Positions 1 to 4,587 of a DNA stretch of 8,056 nt are shown here, one piece after another (position 1 is the stretch's first letter; each line of letters begins with the position of its first letter). This stretch comes from an uncultured Spirochaetaceae bacterium (GTDB taxonomy: Bacteria; Spirochaetota; Spirochaetia; Sphaerochaetales; Sphaerochaetaceae), in contig CANRIJ010000068.1 of NCBI GenBank assembly GCA_947630635.1, forward strand, positions 1-8,056. Reading direction: 5' to 3'. The position numbers and the translations under genes were made by a program. Under the pieces are notes generated by a model. That model made no database searches and had not been told where the DNA came from. It worked only from the letters and a program-made list of their open reading frames with translations.

Positions 1-890
1 CCAGAGCAGATGGAGCCTATCTCTGGCATTTCATCCAAAAATGTCTCATATACAAGTCCTGTATAGTAATCGAGTCCCCTGGCAATTGAGGGATCCAGTA
101 CTATAAACTCCTCAAGTCCATTTGCCCTTAAGAGCGAGTATACCTCTAAGAGTCTCTCTGACTCCTCTGAGTCTCCGCCGGTAAGAGAGAGGATTTTCCT
201 ATATGAATCGTCAAAATCGCCTCCCTTTCCGCTTTCGACATACGAGAGGATTCTCTCAGTCTTATTTTCGTTTCCGATTATCTCCAAAAGCTCTCTTTTT
301 GTCTCTTCTTTTCCGATTTTGGCGATTTTATCGATTGTTCTTAGAATCTCCTGGGAAGAAGAGGATAGATCAAGGGAGGATAAGAGCCTATTTAATAGCG
401 GACGAGACGAGAGGTGGACCTTAAAGGAGCCTACGCCAATTGCATTGAGAGTATCGATAATCATTGAGATTATCTCCGCATCGCTTTCGGCGCTGTCCTC
501 ACCAACGATATCGAAATCGCACTGGGTGAACTCTCTATATCTTCCTTTTTGAGGCTTTTCCCCTCTCCATGCCTTTGCAATATGATAGCGTTTGAATGGA
601 AGTGGAAGCTCATTGAAGTGCAGTGCCATGAACCTTGCAAATGGAACTGTGAGGTCAAAGCGCAGCGCGACCTCTCTCTTTCCATTGTCCTCGAATTTGA
701 AGACCTGCTTATCGGTCTCTCCGCCACCCTTTCCCAAAAGCACTGATGCATACTCAAGCGTCGGGGTGTCTATGGGCTCGAAGCCATAGGAAGAGAAGAC
801 TTTTTTCGCCTTCTCTTCCATTTCCTCTTTTATGCTCTCTTCCTCAGGAAGCGAGTCTCTGAATCCCTTCAGAATAACTGGATCTATCAT
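1..890 (-). CDS. hisS: Histidyl-tRNA synthetase, 3' end cut by window edge
   Basis: This class II aminoacyl-tRNA synthetase charges tRNA-His with histidine in the cytoplasm, using ATP. I translated it by hand from the ATG at 888-890 and read 296 codons plus a partial one before the window edge. The N-terminus KGFRD leads into motif 1 (EPIDTPTLEY, residues 38-47). It is followed by DLTVPFARF (79-87) and motif 2 (KAWRGEKPQKGRYREF, 106-121, then QCDFDIVG). The histidine-specific loop RGLDYYTG lies at 271-278, and the read stops inside the conserved GSICSGG. Families of this type are about 420-460 residues, so perhaps a third, including motif 3 and the anticodon-binding domain, is missing. The long segment between motif 2 and RGLDYYTG, and the ETDKQVFKFEDNGK stretch, resemble the long, eukaryote/Bacteroidetes-like HisRS branch (inference from memory). 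AGGAG at 896-900, five bases before the ATG, fixes the start. The gene is divergent from the pcnB-like gene. Confidence 0.97.
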   Translation of the reverse strand, partial: MIDPVILKGFRDSLPEEESIKEEMEEKAKKVFSSYGFEPIDTPTLEYASVLLGKGGGETDKQVFKFEDNGKREVALRFDLTVPFARFMALHFNELPLPFKRYHIAKAWRGEKPQKGRYREFTQCDFDIVGEDSAESDAEIISMIIDTLNAIGVGSFKVHLSSRPLLNRLLSSLDLSSSSQEILRTIDKIAKIGKEETKRELLEIIGNENKTERILSYVESGKGGDFDDSYRKILSLTGGDSEESERLLEVYSLLRANGLEEFIVLDPSIARGLDYYTGLVYETFLDEMPEIGSICS

Positions 891-895
891 AAGAG

Positions 896-900
896 CTCCT
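896..900 (-). promoter_or_regulatory. Shine-Dalgarno of hisS
   Basis: On the minus strand AGGAG is followed by five bases (CTCTT) and then ATG. This decides the start of hisS at 890. I could not find a convincing -35/-10 pair for hisS in the short divergent spacer. TATTAT at 945-940 (minus strand) is a possible -10, but no matching -35 lies upstream of it. Confidence 0.75.
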
Positions 901-917
901 AAATTTCTAAGTGTCAC

Positions 918-944
918 TTGTTACCAAGCACCTTAATCTATAAT
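918..944 (+). promoter_or_regulatory. Candidate promoter of pcnB-like gene
   Basis: A perfect TATAAT -10 hexamer lies at 939-944, and TTGTTA at 918-923 could be the -35. The spacer is only 15 bases, shorter than ideal, so the -35 assignment is weak. A transcript from this -10 would begin near 950-952, within a few bases of the GTG at 954. That makes the TTG at 918 and the ATG at 945 unlikely starts if the promoter is real. Confidence 0.4.
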
Positions 945-953
945 ATGTTTTTT

Positions 954-2174
954 GTGTTTGTTAGGTATAGAACCGATGGGAAGGGAAAGAGCATTCCCGT
1001 AGCTAAAGTCTACACTCCGAAAGAGCATCCTATTCGAAATTACATGATTGATAAAGATGCTTTGAACGCCATAAGACGTCTTCAGCAGAGTGGGGCTGAG
1101 GCCTATATAGTGGGCGGTTCTATCAGGGACCTTCTTCTGAATAAGGATCCCAAGGATTTCGATATAGCCACAAGTGCATCTCCTAGGCAAGTTCAGAGGC
1201 TCTTCTGGAATTCGAGGATTATTGGTCGTCGCTTTCGTATAGTACATCTTTTCTTTGGTGAGAAGATCCTGGAGGTGACTACATTCAGGTCTGATGAGGA
1301 GAATTTCGAAGAGGGCAAGAGCAATGTCTATGGCACTATAGAGCAAGATGCCAGCAGAAGAGACTTCTCTATAAATGCTCTCTACTACGACCCAAAGACT
1401 GGGAATATTCTTGATTTCAATGACGGCTACCAGGATATGAAGAGGGGAGTAATACGCTCACTTATTCCACTTAAATATGCCTTTACAGAGGATCCGGTGA
1501 GGATGATCAGGGCTCTCAAGTATCAAGCATCCACAGGCTTTGTGATGAAGCACTCTGTTAAGAGGGCAATAAGGAGAAATAGCCAGAAGATTGCAGAGTG
1601 CTCTGTATCTCGTCTTACCGAGGAGGTTACCAAGATTCTCTCTGGCGGATATGCATATAAGACCATAAAGAATCTCTATGATTACGATGTTCTTCCGCAT
1701 CTTCTTCCATATCTGAGCGACTCCATGGAGAGTGTGAGTCTTACTTCTTCTTTAAATGAACTCGATGTCTATGTCCGCTCAAAGAAGGAGGAGGGAGTCA
1801 AACTCGCCAAATCCGACCTTCTCTACTACCTTGTTAAGCCACTTATTGTCTATAAGGACATAGACGGACTCTTGTATGATGAGGTTAAAAAGGATATCTA
1901 TAGGCAGGCGAAGATAATAATCAGTCCTATAACGCCTCCTAATTATGAACTGGAGAAGGCTGTTATCAGGATACTCATGGATTTGGGCATCGAGCCTAAG
2001 AAAAAGGCACCACCTAAGCAGAGGCCGAGGGGAGTCAAGGAGATACAGGCTCAGGGGACAACGAGAAGCAGAAGAAAGAGAAGAAGACGATATCCATATT
2101 CAAAGAGGCCATCTTCTGAAGCCATTTCTTCTCAGGATGAGGCAAAGAGCTTGGCTGAGAGTCACGATCTTTAG
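954..2174 (+). CDS. pcnB: Poly(A) polymerase I-type nucleotidyltransferase
   Basis: This is a class II template-independent nucleotidyltransferase, which adds nucleotides to RNA 3' ends. Numbering from the GTG at 954 (406 residues), the head domain shows GGSIRDLL (54-61) and the metal-binding pair D68-F-D70. Then come GRRFRIVH (91-98) with ILEVTTFR (E107 as likely third carboxylate), RRDFSINAL (135-143) and EDPVRMIRA (179-187). The run IIGRRFRIVHLFFG matches the signature that separates poly(A) polymerases from CCA-adding enzymes, so polyadenylation feeding RNA decay is the likelier role; a CCA-adding activity cannot be excluded. The C-terminus from about 349 is proline-, lysine- and arginine-rich, with an arginine/lysine cluster near 373-379, probably a disordered RNA-binding tail. 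The start is uncertain: TTG 918, ATG 945, GTG 954 and ATG 1044 are in frame and none has a good Shine-Dalgarno. I chose GTG 954 because of the TATAAT at 939-944 and because homologues, as I recall, begin close to the RYRTDGKG segment. Confidence 0.92.
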   Translation: MFVRYRTDGKGKSIPVAKVYTPKEHPIRNYMIDKDALNAIRRLQQSGAEAYIVGGSIRDLLLNKDPKDFDIATSASPRQVQRLFWNSRIIGRRFRIVHLFFGEKILEVTTFRSDEENFEEGKSNVYGTIEQDASRRDFSINALYYDPKTGNILDFNDGYQDMKRGVIRSLIPLKYAFTEDPVRMIRALKYQASTGFVMKHSVKRAIRRNSQKIAECSVSRLTEEVTKILSGGYAYKTIKNLYDYDVLPHLLPYLSDSMESVSLTSSLNELDVYVRSKKEEGVKLAKSDLLYYLVKPLIVYKDIDGLLYDEVKKDIYRQAKIIISPITPPNYELEKAVIRILMDLGIEPKKKAPPKQRPRGVKEIQAQGTTRSRRKRRRRYPYSKRPSSEAISSQDEAKSLAESHDL

Positions 2175-3025
2175 CCCCATTCCTCAATTTCTACGTTTAC
2201 TTCCTTAATCATTATTCCGCCATACTTTTCAAGGCAGTCTGCTATATATTGCTGCAGGTCGGTGAATTTGGTTGATATGTAGTGTCTTATTGGCAGTTGA
2301 AGGGTGACTGAGACTGAGTATGAGCCATCAGAGGTCTTTATGCCTCTGACTTTCTTTACTTTGATCACTGGGTCATACTGGCCAATTGCATGTCTTACCA
2401 TCTGAGTGAGTGCCTGCTCTGAGATTCCCTCCCTTTGGGGAATTGAGAATTCTGGCCTGACAATAGTCTTCTCGCTGGTTATTGCCTTTCCCATGGCCTT
2501 CTTTCCAGTCTTTACCTTCATTGAGTCGTATACAATCTGCGGAGCAGAGCGCGTGACCTCTATTGGCGGCACTGGAATAACATGTTTGCCTTCGGTGAAT
2601 CTTATTCTCATGGCAGTCTCAATGTCTTCTTGAGACGATACTTCTTCAATGTGAATGCACTTGTATATAGGGGGGAGATTGAGGCGATTTGCTATCTTCT
2701 CTGCCATCTTTTCAGAGGTGCCTATGATGAGGATTTTCCTGTACTTCTCCTTAATTAGCGCATTGTCTATCTCGGCTTTGTGATCAGGGTCATCGAAGAC
2801 TGCTGTTCTTACGGCAGCAAGGAAATTCGGCTCCTCTTTTGCTGAGTGTCCAGCAAGGATTCTGTCATCCTTTATCAGTAGTCCGTCATCTATTATGAGA
2901 TCGATATTGTATTTTTTCGCGACTTGCTTGGAATGATAGCTCTTTCCAGTGCCGCTTCTTCCAACAAGAGCGTACACTCTCACTCCCTTGAGCTTGGAGT
3001 ATATGAATTCAAAGAGCCTGTTCAT
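2171..3025 (-). CDS. P-loop NTPase with C-terminal Asp23/Gls24-like domain, function unknown
   Basis: I do not recognise a named gene. Numbering from the ATG at 3023-3025 (284 residues), a Walker A loop GRSGTGKS lies at 22-29, preceded by the beta strand VYALV. A hydrophobic strand ending in two aspartates (LIIDD, about 43-47) may serve as acidic motif or Walker B. A second strand, KILIIGTS (about 97-104), and MRIRFTEGKHVIPVP (139-153) follow. A charged linker around 165-185 leads to a C-terminal region (about 200-284). There the pattern SVSVTLQLPI, a helix TDLQQYIADCLEKYGG and the strand IKEVNVEIEEW resemble Asp23/Gls24 (DUF322) domains. No signal peptide or membrane segment is visible, so it is probably cytoplasmic. 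A GTG directly before the ATG (3026-3028) is an alternative start. No clear Shine-Dalgarno is spaced for either. The stop overlaps the pcnB-like stop by 4 bases in convergent orientation. The protein is intact; a nucleotide-dependent regulatory role is only a guess. Confidence 0.85.
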   Translation of the reverse strand: MNRLFEFIYSKLKGVRVYALVGRSGTGKSYHSKQVAKKYNIDLIIDDGLLIKDDRILAGHSAKEEPNFLAAVRTAVFDDPDHKAEIDNALIKEKYRKILIIGTSEKMAEKIANRLNLPPIYKCIHIEEVSSQEDIETAMRIRFTEGKHVIPVPPIEVTRSAPQIVYDSMKVKTGKKAMGKAITSEKTIVRPEFSIPQREGISEQALTQMVRHAIGQYDPVIKVKKVRGIKTSDGSYSVSVTLQLPIRHYISTKFTDLQQYIADCLEKYGGIMIKEVNVEIEEWG

Positions 3026-3033
3026 CACCTATG

Positions 3034-3063
3034 ATTTTATCTTTTTATGCGATGTGTCTTCAA
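3034..3063 (-). promoter_or_regulatory. Candidate promoter of the P-loop/Asp23-like gene
   Basis: Read on the minus strand, TTGAAG (3063-3058) is separated by 18 bases from TAAAAT (3039-3034), a five-of-six match to the -10 consensus. The predicted transcript start, about 3026-3028, falls on the GTG/ATG start codons, which would make this a leaderless or nearly leaderless message. The region is AT-rich, so chance matches are possible. Confidence 0.4.
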
Positions 3064-3128
3064 TGTGAATTTTCCATGAGTTTATTCGCAAATTTTTATG
3101 GGATTTTGCAATTTGGACTCTATCTATA

Positions 3129-3157
3129 TTGAAATGGAAAATCGCTTTTTTTAGAAT
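3129..3157 (+). promoter_or_regulatory. Candidate promoter of exported-protein gene
   Basis: TTGAAA (3129-3134, five of six to TTGACA) and TAGAAT (3152-3157, five of six to TATAAT) are separated by exactly 17 bases, the optimal sigma-70 spacing. The transcript would start near 3163-3165, giving a very short leader that begins at the Shine-Dalgarno. It is the best-formed promoter in the window. Confidence 0.55.
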
Positions 3158-3164
3158 TTTTTAC

Positions 3165-3170
3165 GGAGGT
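3165..3170 (+). promoter_or_regulatory. Shine-Dalgarno of exported-protein gene
   Basis: GGAGGT lies eight bases before the ATG at 3179. It is the strongest ribosome binding site in the window and fixes the start at the beginning of a textbook signal peptide. Confidence 0.85.
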
Positions 3171-3178
3171 ATCCAAGT

Positions 3179-4327
3179 ATGAAGAAGACTTTGGTTTTTC
3201 TGTTTTCTCTGCTGATTTCGCTCTCTCTATTTGCATCATCGACTGATGTAGAGACTGGCCATAGCTACTTGAATGAGTTTTTTAATAGCTATGATGAGAG
3301 TTTGAAGTCTCTTGATTCATTTGACAGTGCAGAGAGATCTCTGAGCTTTGACCTTTCTCAGAACAAGGACATCGACTTTGATTATCAGGGTGTCAATTTT
3401 GCATTCTCTGATACAAAGGCTGATTTTGTATTTGAGGAGGCTAAGGGCTCCAAATATACATTTGATATGACGCTGAAGAGCACAATGGGCTTTTCCCCTT
3501 CCGATGCAAAGCCTGTTAAGGGCGTAGAGGTTGCCTATCTTGGACATATGCCAATGATGGATCCGCACAGTCCTGTTGGCCCAGCCATTATAAGGCATTC
3601 AAGACCAACGAGAACAATTGTTATTATTGAGAGAGACTTCTTTGAGCCCAGCGAAGTAGAGGCGGCTATAGAGCCAGTGGCAGAGCCTGTAAAGGTTGAG
3701 GAGACCCCAGAAGCGGCGGCTCAGGAAGAATTCGATTTCAGCTCTCTTTCGGGACCACTATTCCCGATTGACACTAATTTCGATCCAATCTCTGGAAGTG
3801 GAGAAGTCAGCGTTAAGTTCTCACAGGATCCGAATGGATACTCTGCATCGTTTGAGCTTGATGTTGCTCCTTCCTTTACCACAGCTATCAGTGTTTCGAA
3901 TAATAACGGCCTATCCGATGATACCCTTGTCGGAGATGATGGAGTATTTGGATCTGAGGTATCCTCTTTGCTCCTTTTTGCCAGGGAATATAAAGAGTAT
4001 GTCGATTACACCGAGAAGCTCTCAGTCAGCCTTTCGAAGGGAGAGTATTCAGCAATTGCCGATGTCGCACTCTCTAGTGGCGTAAAGGGCGATGATCTCT
4101 TAAGTGTTGACCTTCTCCTAAAGGATGGAGAGAGCACTCTTCTTGACCTTGAGGCATCAACAAATGATGAGAGTATTTTGAAGTCGGTCAATCTCATTGA
4201 TGTGCCGACTGCCGCCTTCTTTGATGGTGATACTGTCAAGAAATTCTCTATTGAGAAGCTTGTTGTAGATGGAAAGAGCATTCCACTAGATGAGGCAGTC
4301 AAGGAAATTGATGCTCTTTTGAAGTAG
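3179..4327 (+). CDS. Exported protein of unrecognised family
   Basis: I do not recognise this 382-residue protein. Residues 1-19 form a classic signal peptide: MKK, a hydrophobic run of leucine, phenylalanine and isoleucine, then LFA with likely cleavage before SST. There is no lipobox cysteine, so the product is probably soluble in the periplasm or carried to the outer surface rather than being a lipoprotein. The mature chain is acidic, rich in serine, aspartate and leucine, and contains no cysteine or tryptophan. Residues 50-120 and 205-370 show alternating hydrophobic/polar patterns typical of beta-rich folds (SVKFSQ, SASFELDV, LSVSLSKGEYSAIADVALSS, LLSVDLLLKDG). Between them lie a methionine/histidine/proline-rich stretch (GHMPMMDPHSPVGP, 122-135), a strand TRTIVIIER and a glutamate/proline/alanine-rich linker (about 155-186). 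The gene appears to be transcribed alone: promoter candidate at 3129-3157 and intrinsic terminator at 4350-4375. A structural or ligand-binding envelope role is possible but unproven. Confidence 0.85.
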   Translation: MKKTLVFLFSLLISLSLFASSTDVETGHSYLNEFFNSYDESLKSLDSFDSAERSLSFDLSQNKDIDFDYQGVNFAFSDTKADFVFEEAKGSKYTFDMTLKSTMGFSPSDAKPVKGVEVAYLGHMPMMDPHSPVGPAIIRHSRPTRTIVIIERDFFEPSEVEAAIEPVAEPVKVEETPEAAAQEEFDFSSLSGPLFPIDTNFDPISGSGEVSVKFSQDPNGYSASFELDVAPSFTTAISVSNNNGLSDDTLVGDDGVFGSEVSSLLLFAREYKEYVDYTEKLSVSLSKGEYSAIADVALSSGVKGDDLLSVDLLLKDGESTLLDLEASTNDESILKSVNLIDVPTAAFFDGDTVKKFSIEKLVVDGKSIPLDEAVKEIDALLK

Positions 4328-4349
4328 ATTGCATCTCTTTATACCTACG

Positions 4350-4375
4350 GGGCTGCATGAAGCAGCCCTATTTTT
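4350..4375 (+). terminator. Intrinsic terminator after exported-protein gene
   Basis: A perfect seven-base-pair GC-rich stem, GGGCTGC (4350-4356) with GCAGCCC (4362-4368), encloses an ATGAA loop and is followed by TATTTTT. It lies 22 bases after the stop codon at 4327. It closes the exported-protein unit and separates it from the Rnf operon. Confidence 0.88.
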
Positions 4376-4390
4376 ATCTCTGTGCCAAAC

Positions 4391-4406
4391 TGTGATAGAA
4401 ATCGCA
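4391..4406 (+). promoter_or_regulatory. CRP/FNR-family-like palindrome upstream of rnfC
   Basis: TGTGA-TAGAAA-TCGCA matches the CRP consensus TGTGA-N6-TCACA at nine of ten positions and is flanked by A/T-rich bases, as CRP sites often are. It lies just after the terminator and 181 bases before the rnfC start, in a non-coding leader. Binding is inferred from the motif only, and I found no strong promoter immediately next to it. Confidence 0.35.
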
Positions 4407-4456
4407 TTAAAAGGTCTTAATTTTGGCTTCAATATTTGCCTGTTTTCTCCTAAATG

Positions 4457-4514
4457 GCTGTTATTTTATTGCAGATTAAATAGTTGCATTTCTATGCTGC
4501 CTTTTATTTTGCAG
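4457..4514 (+). repeat. Pair of similar T-rich direct repeats in the rnf leader
   Basis: GCTGTTATTTTATTGCAG (4457-4474) recurs as GCTGCCTTTTATTTTGCAG (4496-4514), with starts 39 bases apart. Both copies have GCTG, a T-rich core and GCAG. The ends of the second copy (TGCTGC at 4495-4500 and GCAGTA at 4511-4516) can also form a small six-pair stem with a ten-base loop. It is not followed by a T-run, so it is not a terminator. Function is unknown. Confidence 0.35.
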
Positions 4515-4568
4515 TAGCCTCTTGTTTGTATATCTCAGCCTTTCTCATTACAATGAAAACTACTGAAT

Positions 4569-4574
4569 AAGGAG
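4569..4574 (+). promoter_or_regulatory. Shine-Dalgarno of rnfC, long spacing
   Basis: AAGGAG is followed by 13 bases before the ATG at 4588, longer than the usual 5-9. An in-frame stop (TGA 4579-4581) just upstream excludes an earlier start, so ATG 4588 stands. Confidence 0.6.
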
Positions 4575-4587
4575 TGTTTGATTTATT

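Noticed and set aside
203..789. Several open frames of 65-95 codons on both strands overlapping hisS
   Set aside because: They lie within the well-conserved hisS coding sequence in other frames, have no Shine-Dalgarno, and give serine/arginine-rich sequences without recognisable domains.
3088..3109. GCAAA...TTTGC inverted pair in the divergent spacer
   Set aside because: Only five bases per arm in AT-rich DNA; no stronger than chance.
4469..4498. TTGCAG-N18-TATGCT as an rnf promoter
   Set aside because: Only three of six and four of six consensus matches; too weak to annotate in an AT-rich leader.
4495..4516. Small hairpin TGCTGC/GCAGTA as a terminator or attenuator
   Set aside because: A short stem with one G-U pair and no following T-run; not a terminator on its own.
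4329..4517. 62-codon plus-strand frame after the exported-protein gene
   Set aside because: It would begin with TTG without a ribosome binding site and run through the intrinsic terminator hairpin; the sequence looks like non-coding leader.
4376..4587. FMN riboswitch or Rex operator before the flavin- and NADH-linked Rnf genes
   Set aside because: I looked for the conserved FMN-riboswitch core and for TTGTGAA/TTCACAA Rex half-sites and found neither.
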